DNA of 64,000 nt from Virgibacillus sp. 7505 (GTDB lineage Bacteria > Bacillota > Bacilli > Bacillales > Amphibacillaceae), in the NCBI RefSeq assembly GCF_002272135.1, contig NZ_NPBF01000021.1:1-64000 (forward strand). The letters are read 5' to 3'. Shown here piece after piece: positions 25,669 to 37,736 of this stretch. Made by a program: the position numbers and the translations under genes. A model generated the notes under the pieces. It saw nothing but the letters and a program-made list of their open reading frames with translations, was not told where the DNA came from and made no database searches. How positions within the stretch are numbered: position 1 is the stretch's first letter; the number at the start of each line of letters is the position of its first letter.

Positions 25669-26677
25669 ATGCGTTAACTTTCGATCTTTCTGCTGGTGCA
25701 TAGGTATCCAGATAGTTGCTGCTCCAGTCATCGATATGCAGCTTCAGGATCTGGTCGATGGCAAGCAGGTTTTCCTTGCTGAGAGACAAGTCTTCAACAC
25801 CTGTCACTTCATCTAGCTGATCTGGCGCATAAGCACCCCAAATGGCTACATCCACTCCGTCTTGTTCCAGTACCCAACGCATCGCTAATTGAGCGATTGT
25901 CTTATCGCGGTTGGCTGCGAAGTTCTTCAATTGCTCGACCGCATCAAGGATTGCTTCGAATCTGCCGCTTTCGAATAGTGGGTGAGAAAAGCGGAAATCC
26001 TCCTCTGAGAATGTAGTCGATTTCGTCAGTGCCCCTGCAAGCAAGCCATGTGCCATTGGTCCCCAGGCTAAGCCGCCAATATCATGTCGTTTAGCGTAAT
26101 CAAACCATTCCCATAGACCGCGCTGCAGCATGTTAAACTGATTTTGTGTGACATGTAGTGGTGCTTCTCGCTGAAAAGCTTCCATTTCCTGTGGCGTGAA
26201 ATTACTGACTCCGATGGCTCGAATCTTACCCTTTTTGTATAGGTTGTGCATCACGCCAGCGAGCTCTTCCATAGGAATTTCATGGTCTGGCCAGTGCACT
26301 TGATAAAGATCCAGATAATCCGTTCCTAAACGCTTTAGTGTTAAATCAAGTTCCTTTTCCACATTGTCCGGGCGCATATCCCGGAACAATTGTGTATCCT
26401 CTGTCCAATTGACCCCGGGTTTTCCGGCTAGGATTAGTTTGTCACGCGGTATACTGGATTCCTGCAATGCTTTGCCGATGAATTCCTCTGACTTCCCTAG
26501 TCCATAATCAGGTGCGGTATCGATTAAGTTGATGCCCTTATCGAGTGCAGCATGGACAGTACGTTTGGCACTGACCTCATTTGGCTCATGCTGCCACATA
26601 TAGCCACCCATGGCCCATGTTCCTAAAGCAATTTGTGTTACTTCCAAATCACTTGTTCCAAGTCTGACTTTCTTCAA
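25667..26677 (-). CDS. Aldo/keto reductase
   Basis: 336-residue AKR of the YhdN/IolS (AKR11) group. Visible residues include LIDTAPDYG (Asp, Tyr), LAGKPG (Lys) and YQVHWPD (His). The start is TTG 26677 with AAGGA upstream; the nearby ATG at 26687 is out of frame. It reduces small aldehydes with NADPH; related AKR11 enzymes respond to general stress. It stands apart from the small genes upstream on the same strand. Confidence 0.9.
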   Translation of the reverse strand: MKKVRLGTSDLEVTQIALGTWAMGGYMWQHEPNEVSAKRTVHAALDKGINLIDTAPDYGLGKSEEFIGKALQESSIPRDKLILAGKPGVNWTEDTQLFRDMRPDNVEKELDLTLKRLGTDYLDLYQVHWPDHEIPMEELAGVMHNLYKKGKIRAIGVSNFTPQEMEAFQREAPLHVTQNQFNMLQRGLWEWFDYAKRHDIGGLAWGPMAHGLLAGALTKSTTFSEEDFRFSHPLFESGRFEAILDAVEQLKNFAANRDKTIAQLAMRWVLEQDGVDVAIWGAYAPDQLDEVTGVEDLSLSKENLLAIDQILKLHIDDWSSNYLDTYAPAERSKVNA

Positions 26678-26762
26678 GCTGCTTCATCCTTTCCTCATGT
26701 CGATCTGCTTTTGGAGATTGTGTTCCCGTCTGGTAGAAAACAAAACACATGAGAAAAGGCAT

Positions 26763-26861
26763 TTACTTAGGTCCGAATCGCCCCATTAATGAGCGGATAC
26801 CGAAGTAGAGTGTACTGCCAACTGCTAAAATAATAATTACAAGGGTAATTGTATTCCCCAT
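26763..26861 (-). CDS. Tiny membrane protein, unknown
   Basis: 32-residue ORF, one hydrophobic helix (ITLVIIILAVGSTLYFGI) and a basic C-terminus ending GRFGPK. The start ATG 26861 is preceded by AAAGGAGAAC, placed right at the end of the gene at 26875-27042, so the two are translationally linked. The organisation and SD support a real protein. The family is not recognised. Confidence 0.55.
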   Translation of the reverse strand: MGNTITLVIIILAVGSTLYFGIRSLMGRFGPK

Positions 26862-26874
26862 TCAAGTTCTCCTT

Positions 26875-27042
26875 TTAAGGCCCTATTTGAAATAAACGCA
26901 GAAGGCCACGACCGATCCAAACGAGTATGCGAAAAGGCAAAAACAGAAGTTCAGGTACCCAAAGCAGAATATCGAGAATATCCCATTTGTGATTCGGATC
27001 AGCTTCCCTTTTTCGTTGTCTCCGTCGTTCCCGCAGTGTCAA
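26875..27042 (-). CDS. Small membrane-associated protein, unknown
   Basis: 55-residue ORF starting TTG 27042, preceded by AAAAGGAGAG at an eight-to-nine-base spacing. The N-terminus is very basic (TLRERRRQRKRE) and is followed by one hydrophobic helix (DILDILLWVPELLFLPFRILVWIG) and an arginine-bearing end. Its stop lies next to the SD of the 32-residue ORF downstream. A short ATG frame 10 bases upstream gives only 16 codons. Probably a real, positively charged membrane protein of unknown role. Confidence 0.55.
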   Translation of the reverse strand: MTLRERRRQRKREADPNHKWDILDILLWVPELLFLPFRILVWIGRGLLRLFQIGP

Positions 27043-27171
27043 AAGTCATCTCTCCTTTTGGCAAAATTAGGTTATCTTCATCTTATCATAATTTACTGAC
27101 AAAACTTGTGATTTTTATTACAGTCCATTGAACGCTCCTTGACAAATACCTATATCCGTCTCACTATAAAA

Positions 27172-27183
27172 GAAAGCGCTTTC
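27172..27183. promoter_or_regulatory. cre-like palindrome before the YesN-type regulator
   Basis: GAAAGCGCTTTC is a perfect 12-base palindrome carrying the AAGCG core of CcpA sites, with mismatches at the outer positions of the cre consensus. TTGACA lies at 27139-27144. It lies about 45 bases before the regulator gene. Confidence 0.4.
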
Positions 27184-27227
27184 CGAACAGGATCAAGCAG
27201 CAGCCTGATAAAGGGGTGTCATGCATT

Positions 27228-28712
27228 TTGGATACAAAGGAATTGTGCAGGACGTTAATTGTCGATGATGAAATTCTTATCCGACAAGGCATCAAACACT
27301 ATTTGGATTGGGAGAAGGAAGGGTTCACAATAGTTGGGGAAGCTTCAAATGGAAAAGAAGCATTGGAACTGATTGAAACGCTGAACCCGCATATTGTTAT
27401 CACGGATGTCGTCATGCCGATTATGGACGGCGAAGCTTTGACGAGGATGGTAAATGAAAAATACCCGAATATCGGACTGATCGTACTGAGCAGCTTCAGT
27501 GAATTCGATTATGTACGAAGTGCTTTTCAGAACGGAGTTATCGATTATATTCTCAAACCGAAGCTGAATGCAGAAGTGCTGCTGAAGACTTTGCGCCTTG
27601 CAGCAGGACAGCTGGAAGGATTTCATCTTAGCGGTGAGGGGGAGCATAAGCAAACCTTAACGGAAAAATTGCGTGTTCTCTATGAAGGAACTGATATCCG
27701 TATGGAAGAAGAAGATGCTGCATATTTTCCGCATAAGCATTTTCAAGTAGTAAGCTACAGACTGGAAGCGGATAAGCCAGCGAAGCCGCTTCATGAATAT
27801 CTGGATAATGAAGCGGGAGTCCTGACGTCGATCTTACAAACTTCAGATCTGCACATATACTTGTGGAACAGCGACCATACATTCAGTGAAGGATTATTTG
27901 GTGAATTACCGAAATCAGGTGCTGTATGCAGTACAGAAACTTTTGCTAATCTCTCGGAACTGAAAGGAAAGCAAAAGGAACTGGAAAAGGTCGAGAGTTA
28001 TCGGTTTTTCTTTCCGGGGAAGTTTTATCTGTCGGAAGACATCCTGCCGCCACTCCCTGAGGAGAGACAGTTATTCCAATTGGATCGATTTATCGAAGCG
28101 TGCAAGCGGGAAAATTTTCAGGAAGCTTTTACTTATTTAGAGGAACATATCGGACGGATGGTTCTGGATTACCAACAGGATATTGGCGAATACAAAGCTT
28201 TTCTGAATAATATTATGTTCAATCTGATGGTGCTGCTTGGCAATATGGATTATCAGACAGAGATGCTGGAGAAGAAGAAGTATTCGTATTTCCAACAAGT
28301 CGGTCAATCAGCGGATGTTTATACAGCTAATCAGACGGTTGAATCATTTTTAAAAGAAGTAAAGCGGGTTGTGGAAACAGAGGAAGGACAGGGACATATG
28401 CGGAAACTGACGGATTATATCAAGGCGCATTATCATGAATCGTTATCATTAACGAATATTGCGAACCATTTCCATTTTAGTCCTTCATATTTATCCAATT
28501 ATTTTTCGACCCATAGCAAAGAGGGTTTCAGCGAGTACCTTAACCGTATCCGAATTGAGGCAGCTATTTCCTTGCTCAGACAAAACGATATACCTATTTC
28601 AAAAATCAGTGAGCAAGTCGGATTTTCAGATCACAGCTATTTTTGTCGTGTTTTCAAAAAGCAAACAGGCTATTCTCCTTCGCAATATCGGCGAAAACGG
28701 ATGATGAGCTAA
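27228..28712 (+). CDS. AraC-type response regulator (YesN-like)
   Basis: About 494-residue regulator with an N-terminal receiver (DDE at the start, phosphoacceptor Asp in VITDVVMPIMDGE, conserved Lys in YILKPK) and two C-terminal AraC helix-turn-helix motifs ending GYSPSQYRRKR. The start is not certain: TTG 27228 follows AAGGGG (27211-27216) and is preferred; GTG 27216 is the longer alternative. It is followed by its kinase, then a sugar ABC importer and beta-galactosidase, so it most likely activates these in response to the extracellular sugar. Confidence 0.88.
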   Translation: MDTKELCRTLIVDDEILIRQGIKHYLDWEKEGFTIVGEASNGKEALELIETLNPHIVITDVVMPIMDGEALTRMVNEKYPNIGLIVLSSFSEFDYVRSAFQNGVIDYILKPKLNAEVLLKTLRLAAGQLEGFHLSGEGEHKQTLTEKLRVLYEGTDIRMEEEDAAYFPHKHFQVVSYRLEADKPAKPLHEYLDNEAGVLTSILQTSDLHIYLWNSDHTFSEGLFGELPKSGAVCSTETFANLSELKGKQKELEKVESYRFFFPGKFYLSEDILPPLPEERQLFQLDRFIEACKRENFQEAFTYLEEHIGRMVLDYQQDIGEYKAFLNNIMFNLMVLLGNMDYQTEMLEKKKYSYFQQVGQSADVYTANQTVESFLKEVKRVVETEEGQGHMRKLTDYIKAHYHESLSLTNIANHFHFSPSYLSNYFSTHSKEGFSEYLNRIRIEAAISLLRQNDIPISKISEQVGFSDHSYFCRVFKKQTGYSPSQYRRKRMMS

Positions 28713-28725
28713 GGAGGGGAAGTTG

Positions 28726-30492
28726 ATGAACTTGATCAAAGACCGTCTTCAGCCCAATGGTCTGTTTATGAAGATGTTCCTTATAACTGTTGCACTTATT
28801 ATTTTAGTTGCTATTACCGTAACTCTTACGACAATCCGGATGGCTGAGCAGTTTTTCGTAGAAAAGTTCAGCATTACCAATTCGCAGATCATCGATCAGA
28901 TTCAGTATGATTTTGAAGAATTGAATTATAGCATTGTGATGGCGGCTACCGATATCGGTCAGAGCAGCACAATCGAGGCTTATTTATCAGAGAAAGAGCC
29001 GGATAATGAGCGTATTATGAGTCTTTACCTTGTAATGAGCCAAATTGACCATCTGCGGGAACAGCTAGGTGATCAAAATGTGGAAATAGCAATTGCTGAT
29101 CAAGATGCAATCTCATACAGGACGAACTTTACGTATTGGCCTGCAGCACCAACAGATATTCGTAACCATGACATTACGGAATCGATCACCAAGGAGCCGA
29201 ACAAGCTGCTTTATTTTCAGGATTCAAGAGAAGCATCCGATAATTATGTCATTGCGGCGAAGGCACTGCTTGACCGGGAAACAGATCAATCATATGGCGC
29301 GGTTTACTTTCCGATTAAAGAGGGGCAGCTGCGTTCCTTTTATACAGACTACGTAAAGCCGGGTAATGATTTTTATGTGCTCGATCAAAACGGCAAGGTG
29401 GTCTCAAGCAGTCTGACGAATACCATCGGGCAATCACTTCCAGAGCTTAGTCAGCAGGCAAAAAATATGCAAACCGATGAAGAAACGTACCGGGAGGTCG
29501 AGTTTCAGGATACCAATCAAATTATGCTGGCAGAATATCTGCCTTATTTTGATATGTACCTAGTCAATATGGTGGACAAGCAGATCGCTGTCGGAAATCT
29601 GATTGATACAAAGCAGATTGCATTATTGCTAGCAGGTGTTGTCGTTCTTGCCTTGATCATTGTTTTCCTTGTTACGAAGCGGCTGACCAACTCCCTATCG
29701 AAGCTTGTTAAAGACATTGAAGCTGTACCAAAGAAAGGACTGAAGCGGCGGCTCGTGTATGAAGGTACATACGAAACAAATCAAATTGGTCTTGCTTTCA
29801 ACAGCATGATGGATGAACTGCAGGTATATGTAGAGAAACTCATCGAAGCCCAAAAACAGCAGCGTCATGCGGAGCTGGCTGCATTGCAGCAGCAGATCAA
29901 TCCCCACTTCCTTTATAATACGATGGCTTCCATCAAGTTCTTGGTCATGATGGGGGAAAGGGAAGAAGCTGAAAAAACGATTGATGCGTTCATCACGCTT
30001 TTGCAAAATACAATCGGCAATGTTGATGAGTCGGTTACCGTAGAGCTGGAACTGCAGAATTTAAAAAACTATGTGCTGATCAATCAGAAACGGTACGGGG
30101 ATAGGATTCAGGTACAGTTCATGGTGTCACCGGATTGTTTGGACTATCTTATTCCAAAGCTGATATTGCAGCCATTTATCGAAAACTCATTTTTCCATGC
30201 TTTCAATAAAACAGCTGAAGGCACTATTTCAGTGCTTGTATGGAAAGAAGCAGACGACCTTGTATGTGAAGTAGCCGATGATGGCGATGGAATGGCAGCA
30301 TGTGCAGATTTGCCTAATACAAACCGCAATCGACAGCTGTTTTCCGGTATCGGTGTCAAAAATGTACATGAACGAATCCAGCTTCTGTATGGAACAGAAT
30401 ACGGTGTGTCCATCACGAGTGAGACAGGACAGGGAACGAAAGTAAAATTAAGGCTGCCGGCAGTAAAAGAAGAAGAAAGAGACGTAATATGA
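28726..30492 (+). CDS. Sensor histidine kinase (YesM-like, LytS/YesM family)
   Basis: 588-residue kinase with two transmembrane helices (about 15-35 and 288-308), a large extracytoplasmic sensor domain between them, a HAMP domain and a His_kinase domain. The phosphoacceptor region is QQQINPHFLYNTM, and the HATPase has QPFIENSFFHAF and DGDGM. AAGGAGGGG precedes ATG 28726. YesM/YesN pairs in Firmicutes sense oligosaccharides together with binding proteins; the adjacent binding protein and beta-galactosidase suggest a galactoside signal. Confidence 0.92.
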   Translation: MNLIKDRLQPNGLFMKMFLITVALIILVAITVTLTTIRMAEQFFVEKFSITNSQIIDQIQYDFEELNYSIVMAATDIGQSSTIEAYLSEKEPDNERIMSLYLVMSQIDHLREQLGDQNVEIAIADQDAISYRTNFTYWPAAPTDIRNHDITESITKEPNKLLYFQDSREASDNYVIAAKALLDRETDQSYGAVYFPIKEGQLRSFYTDYVKPGNDFYVLDQNGKVVSSSLTNTIGQSLPELSQQAKNMQTDEETYREVEFQDTNQIMLAEYLPYFDMYLVNMVDKQIAVGNLIDTKQIALLLAGVVVLALIIVFLVTKRLTNSLSKLVKDIEAVPKKGLKRRLVYEGTYETNQIGLAFNSMMDELQVYVEKLIEAQKQQRHAELAALQQQINPHFLYNTMASIKFLVMMGEREEAEKTIDAFITLLQNTIGNVDESVTVELELQNLKNYVLINQKRYGDRIQVQFMVSPDCLDYLIPKLILQPFIENSFFHAFNKTAEGTISVLVWKEADDLVCEVADDGDGMAACADLPNTNRNRQLFSGIGVKNVHERIQLLYGTEYGVSITSETGQGTKVKLRLPAVKEEERDVI

Positions 30493-30621
30493 TGCAACTG
30501 CTTGACAGTCAGCACGGATGGAGTTAAACATATTTCAACTGTCGTACTGAAGAGGCGGTATCGGAGTAAAGTAAATTGCGGTAGAAAATACAAATAACAA
30601 AAAATAATCCTAATCCCTAAT

Positions 30622-30637
30622 ATGTAAGCGTTATCAA
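30622..30637. promoter_or_regulatory. cre site (CcpA) upstream of the sugar-binding protein gene
   Basis: ATGTAAGCGTTATCAA matches the cre consensus WTGNAARCGNWWWCAW at every position. It lies 113 bases before the binding-protein start. A second, two-mismatch match on the other strand lies at 30716-30731 (near CGCTTACAAA). Glucose repression through CcpA is therefore expected. Confidence 0.75.
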
Positions 30638-30749
30638 TATAGAGATTTAATCCAAGTATGACTCAATAAATTCCTAACAGAAGATAGTAGACGCATGCTA
30701 AGATTTAATCATAAAGACAGCGCTTACAAAAAAGAGGGGGTAAAATGTG

Positions 30750-32024
30750 ATGAAAAAGTTTTTAGCACTTTTATTTGTTAGTTTGCTCGTTCTGTCTGCG
30801 TGTTCTTCGGGTTCCGGCTCGGAAGCAGATGCAGATACGAACGATATCAAAGTTTGGGCATGGGACCCGAACTTCAATATAAAAGCAGCCGAGCTTGCGA
30901 AGACAGCTTATCAAAAGGAAAACAGTGAGCTCAATATTGAAGTTATCGAGTATGCACAGGACGACATCATCCAAAAGCTCAACACTAGTCTCAGCTCTGG
31001 GACAACGAAAGGCCTACCGAACGTCGTATTGATTGAGGACTATCGTGCGCAAAGCTTCTTGCAGTCTTATCCGGATATGTTTTACGCGGTTGACGATGCA
31101 ATCTCGATCGATGAATTTGCAAAGTACAAACAGCCGCCGACTAGCTTTGAAGGCAAGCAATATGGAGTTCCCTTCGATTCGGGTGTAGCTGGTTTGTATG
31201 TACGAACTGATTACTTGGAAGAAGCAGGATACAGCATCGATGACCTGCAGGACGCTGATTGGGAGAAAGTAATTGAAATCGGTAAAGCAGTGAAAGATGC
31301 TACAGGCAAGCAAATGATCACGCAGGATCCAAAAGATCTAGGTCTGTTGCGTATGATGATCCAAACAAGTGGTGCATGGTATTTGGAGGAAGATGGAGTA
31401 ACTCCGAATATAGCTAATAATGATGCGCTGAAAGAAGCATTCCGTCTGTATAAGGAAATGATTGATGCAGACTTGGTGAAACCTCATGCAGACTGGAGCC
31501 AGTACATTGCCACAATCAATAATGGAGACATTTCCATGCTGCCAAGTGGTAACTGGATCACTCCTTCTGTTAAAGCGGAAGCATCTCAGTCAGGTAAGTG
31601 GGCAGTAGCACCATTTCCGAAACTTCCTGGCATGGAATCAGTGAATGCATCCAACTTGGGCGGTAGCTCCTGGTATGTATTGAACATCCCTGGCAAAGAA
31701 AAAGCAGCTGAATTCTTAGGCCAGACATTCGGTGCCGACGGTGATTTCCATCAGCAGTTCGTTGAAGAAGTAGGCGGTGTCGGAACCTATCAGCCTGCAG
31801 CTGAAGGAGAGGCTTACCAAGCAGAAGATGAATTCTTTGGCGGTCAGAAGATAATGTCTGATTTCGCAGCTTGGACAGAAGAAATTCCACAGGTCAATTA
31901 CGGTCTTCATACGTATGTGATCGAGGATATCCTTGCGAATGAAATCCAGAAATATTTGCAGGGCGAAGATTTAGATACGGTTATGGAAAACGCACAATCG
32001 CTGGCAGAACAGCAAGCGAAGTAA
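30750..32024 (+). CDS. Extracellular sugar-binding lipoprotein (ABC importer)
   Basis: 424-residue family 1 solute-binding protein. The signal peptide ends at the lipobox LSAC (Cys18), followed by a Ser/Gly-rich linker. The mature part has typical MalE-like blocks (VWAWDPNFN, GVPFDSGVAGLYVR). AGAGGGGG favours ATG 30750. It precedes two sugar permeases and a beta-galactosidase, which makes a galactoside, galacto-oligosaccharide or similar glycan the likely ligand. No ATPase is encoded; a shared MsmX-type ATPase is the usual solution. Confidence 0.9.
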   Translation: MKKFLALLFVSLLVLSACSSGSGSEADADTNDIKVWAWDPNFNIKAAELAKTAYQKENSELNIEVIEYAQDDIIQKLNTSLSSGTTKGLPNVVLIEDYRAQSFLQSYPDMFYAVDDAISIDEFAKYKQPPTSFEGKQYGVPFDSGVAGLYVRTDYLEEAGYSIDDLQDADWEKVIEIGKAVKDATGKQMITQDPKDLGLLRMMIQTSGAWYLEEDGVTPNIANNDALKEAFRLYKEMIDADLVKPHADWSQYIATINNGDISMLPSGNWITPSVKAEASQSGKWAVAPFPKLPGMESVNASNLGGSSWYVLNIPGKEKAAEFLGQTFGADGDFHQQFVEEVGGVGTYQPAAEGEAYQAEDEFFGGQKIMSDFAAWTEEIPQVNYGLHTYVIEDILANEIQKYLQGEDLDTVMENAQSLAEQQAK

Positions 32025-32093
32025 ACCAAGTGCCCTGGGACGCCGCGAACAAAAGCTGCCTCCCGGGGCTTCTTTCGAAAGGAGCCCACATTC

Positions 32094-33029
32094 ATGAATA
32101 TTCCTGAAAAATTAGGACCGGAAAAACTTGCAGAAAAACCAGCACCGCGTCCAGCGCGATCCCTCAGGCTGAAAAATACATTGGTCGGCTGGTCATTTGT
32201 TGCGATAGCTTCACTTTTAATCGGAATATTTTATTTCTTCCCGATGGTGCAGGCCTTGATAATGTCGTTCCAGTCTGGCAGCGGTGTGAATCTGTCATTC
32301 GTCGGATTTGAGAACTATATCCGTCTATTCCAGGACCCTGTATTCCTGACTACGGTTAAGAATACGGTCATCTATTTGATCATCCAAGTACCAGTCATGA
32401 TTTTGTTAGCATTATTCCTGTCTGTTGTACTGAACAATAAGACACTGAAATGGAAGGGATTCTTCCGAACAGCCATTTTCCTTCCGTGTGTAACATCACT
32501 TGTTGCTTACTCAGTTGTGTTTAAATACCTGTTTGCACCAGACGGTATCGTAAACATGACCTTGCTGAAGATCAATCTGGTTTCTGAGCCAATTCAGTGG
32601 CTGACAGACCCGTTTTGGGCGAAAATCACCATCATCCTGGCAATCACATGGAGATGGACTGGCTACAATATGATCTTTTATTTGTCTGCTCTTCAAAATG
32701 TGGATCGATCCATCTATGAAGCTGCAAAAATCGATGGTGCTTCTGCTATCCAGCAGTTCTTCAAGATTACGATTCCGATGCTGAAGCCGATCATTCTATT
32801 CACATCCATCACGTCGACAATCGGGACATTGCAATTGTTCGATGAGGTAATGAACATTACAGCTGGGGGACCAGGAAATGCCACCATGACCATTTCCCAA
32901 TATATTTATAACTTGTCCTTCAAGTACACGCCTGACTTTGGCTACGCTGCAACTGTTTCCTATGCCATCGTAATCTTGATTGTTATCTTCTCGATCATCC
33001 AATTCAAAGCGGCAGGTGATAAGAAATGA
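32094..33029 (+). CDS. Sugar ABC transporter permease (MalF-type)
   Basis: 311-residue permease with six transmembrane helices, a cytoplasmic N-terminal extension and the EAA loop EAAKIDGASAIQQFFKITIPML near residue 215. AAAGGAG precedes the ATG. It overlaps the next permease gene by four bases and forms the transmembrane heterodimer with it. Confidence 0.93.
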   Translation: MNIPEKLGPEKLAEKPAPRPARSLRLKNTLVGWSFVAIASLLIGIFYFFPMVQALIMSFQSGSGVNLSFVGFENYIRLFQDPVFLTTVKNTVIYLIIQVPVMILLALFLSVVLNNKTLKWKGFFRTAIFLPCVTSLVAYSVVFKYLFAPDGIVNMTLLKINLVSEPIQWLTDPFWAKITIILAITWRWTGYNMIFYLSALQNVDRSIYEAAKIDGASAIQQFFKITIPMLKPIILFTSITSTIGTLQLFDEVMNITAGGPGNATMTISQYIYNLSFKYTPDFGYAATVSYAIVILIVIFSIIQFKAAGDKK

Positions 33030-33850
33030 GACTATCCAACAAAGTAATCGGTTATTTGTTCCTCAGCATCTGTGCGATCATTTCCATCTTCCCGTTTTAC
33101 TGGATGGTTGTCAGCATGACAAACACGTCTACTGATGTTACGAGAGGGAAATTACTGCCCGGTGGACATTTTATTGAGAACTTCAAGAATCTGCTTCAAA
33201 CAGTAGATTTAGTGCCAGCGTTGACGAACTCAGCAATCATTGCAGTCGCTACAACAGTCCTAAGCTTGCTGATAGCTTCTTTGGCGGGATATGGATTTGA
33301 GATTTATCGCAGCAGAGCAAAAGATATCGTATTCAATATCTTACTATTGTCGATGATGATTCCATTTGCGGCCTTGATGGTGCCTTTGTTCCGTATGTTC
33401 GGCAGTATCACACCAATCTTTCCGTTTCTCGGAATTGATACACTGACTGCTGTAGTTCTGCCGAGTATTACGACAGCATTCCTTATCTTTTTCTTCCGTC
33501 AGAGTACAAAAATGTTTCCTAAAGAAATTTTGGAAGCAGGCCGGATCGATGGCTTGAAGGAGATTGGTATCTTTTTCCGAATTTATGTACCAACGATGAA
33601 GACAACATACGCCGCTGCAGCCATCATTACATTCATGGCCAGCTGGAATAACTATCTCTGGCCGCTAGTCGTCCTACAGTCACCAGATAAACAGACGATT
33701 CCATTGCTTATTTCGAATCTAGGTTCCAGCTACTCGCCTGATTACGGCATGATCATGATGGCAATCGTTATTGCGACATTGCCGACAGCGATTATCTTCT
33801 TCTTTATGCAGAAGCATTTCGTAGCAGGAATGATGGGTTCCGTGAAGTAA
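33026..33850 (+). CDS. Sugar ABC transporter permease (MalG-type)
   Basis: 274-residue permease with six helices and the EAA loop EAGRIDGLKEIGIFFRIYVPTM. The ATG overlaps the previous stop (ATGA). The C-terminus (QKHFVAGMMGSVK) is a normal MalG-type end. It pairs with the preceding permease. Confidence 0.93.
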   Translation: MRLSNKVIGYLFLSICAIISIFPFYWMVVSMTNTSTDVTRGKLLPGGHFIENFKNLLQTVDLVPALTNSAIIAVATTVLSLLIASLAGYGFEIYRSRAKDIVFNILLLSMMIPFAALMVPLFRMFGSITPIFPFLGIDTLTAVVLPSITTAFLIFFFRQSTKMFPKEILEAGRIDGLKEIGIFFRIYVPTMKTTYAAAAIITFMASWNNYLWPLVVLQSPDKQTIPLLISNLGSSYSPDYGMIMMAIVIATLPTAIIFFFMQKHFVAGMMGSVK

Positions 33851-36915
<3,065 letters not shown>

Positions 36916-36916
<1 letters not shown>

Positions 36917-36953
36917 AGAACCCCCCTCTGCTCAGGCAGAGGGGGGGTTCTTA
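36916..36953 (+). terminator. Strong terminator after lacZ
   Basis: A GC-rich 16-17-bp stem (AAGAACCCCCCTCTGC and its complement) with a four-base loop is followed by TTATTAT. The minus-strand heme monooxygenase stops just beyond it. Confidence 0.9.
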
Positions 36954-37277
36954 TTATGCGAAGCTTGCTTCTTCATATTGCAGCAATGTCTTCGTCATGA
37001 CAGGTGCTTGATCTTTGTCTTTATTTTCTTTGCGCATTGCACGGTGCTCTGCGACATGTGATTCTCGGGAAATCCAGGCTACGAAATCAGCTTTTTGAGC
37101 CCACTTGGTAACAATAGCATAAGCGACTGTATCACTTTTTTTCGTATCTTTGTTCCAGCATTCGGCTGAATGCAAGCCAGCCACATCAGTCAGTTCTTCC
37201 ATCGTATGCTTTACTTTATTTATAATTTTATCTTGGGCGTCGAGTGCACCTTCGAAAATAACTTGATTGACAAACAT
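36954..37277 (-). CDS. Heme-degrading monooxygenase, IsdG/HmoA-like (ABM domain)
   Basis: 107-residue antibiotic-biosynthesis-monooxygenase-fold protein. N-terminal Asn4 in MFVNQVIF, Trp in FVAWI, and His in RESHVAEHR fit the Asn-Trp-His triad of IsdG/HmoA heme oxygenases. Members open heme to release iron. A near-perfect Fur box at 37341-37355 lies 64 bases upstream, which supports iron-starvation control. AGGAGG-like GGAGGC precedes the ATG. Single gene, no heme transporter adjoining. Confidence 0.8.
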   Translation of the reverse strand: MFVNQVIFEGALDAQDKIINKVKHTMEELTDVAGLHSAECWNKDTKKSDTVAYAIVTKWAQKADFVAWISRESHVAEHRAMRKENKDKDQAPVMTKTLLQYEEASFA

Positions 37278-37340
37278 AGGATTGCCTCCTCATAAATCTC
37301 GTTCTCCTTTAAAGCTACCAGAAAGCTGGGGAACAGTCAA

Positions 37341-37355
37341 TGAGAATGATTATCA
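37341..37355. promoter_or_regulatory. Fur box upstream of the heme monooxygenase gene
   Basis: TGAGAATGATTATCA differs in one base from the 7-1-7 Fur consensus TGATAATNATTATCA. It sits between the minus-strand heme monooxygenase and the plus-strand small membrane gene at 37466. Confidence 0.75.
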
Positions 37356-37465
37356 GTATTGAAGGGGAAGTTGTGGAGTATAAACTGTCTGTCATACTTT
37401 TACAACGTCAGGATTTCCTGTCATAGTTATATATAAACTGAATTTTTCGACATAGGGGGCGCGGT

Positions 37466-37669
37466 ATGTTTGAGTCTGACTTCGTTAATCTGATTTTAGA
37501 AATTATAAGCACGTTGGCATTATTTCTAATTGTATCCTATACCATTTTTGACGATATTAGACAGGATGCGTTTATGTTTGTATTATTCATTATTATGTCT
37601 ATTGTGATGATCAAATCTATCGTCATGAGAATAGTGATATTCATTAAGAGCAATCAAAAAGCTGACTGA
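37466..37669 (+). CDS. Small two-helix membrane protein, unknown
   Basis: 67-residue protein with two hydrophobic segments (about 8-26 and 35-60) and a short basic C-terminus. GGGGG precedes the ATG and a strong terminator follows. The arrangement resembles small PsiE-like proteins but the match is not firm. Function unknown. Confidence 0.6.
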   Translation: MFESDFVNLILEIISTLALFLIVSYTIFDDIRQDAFMFVLFIIMSIVMIKSIVMRIVIFIKSNQKAD

Positions 37670-37696
37670 TGTATCAAATGAAATACGTCATGAAAT

Positions 37697-37736
37697 AAAA
37701 AACGGACTGTCGGTATTAACACGACAGCCCGTTTTA
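37697..37736. terminator. Bidirectional terminator before guaC
   Basis: AAAACGG and CTGTCG pair with CGACAG and CCGTTTT (one bulge) around a loop. It ends the small plus-strand gene and guaC on the minus strand. Confidence 0.85.
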
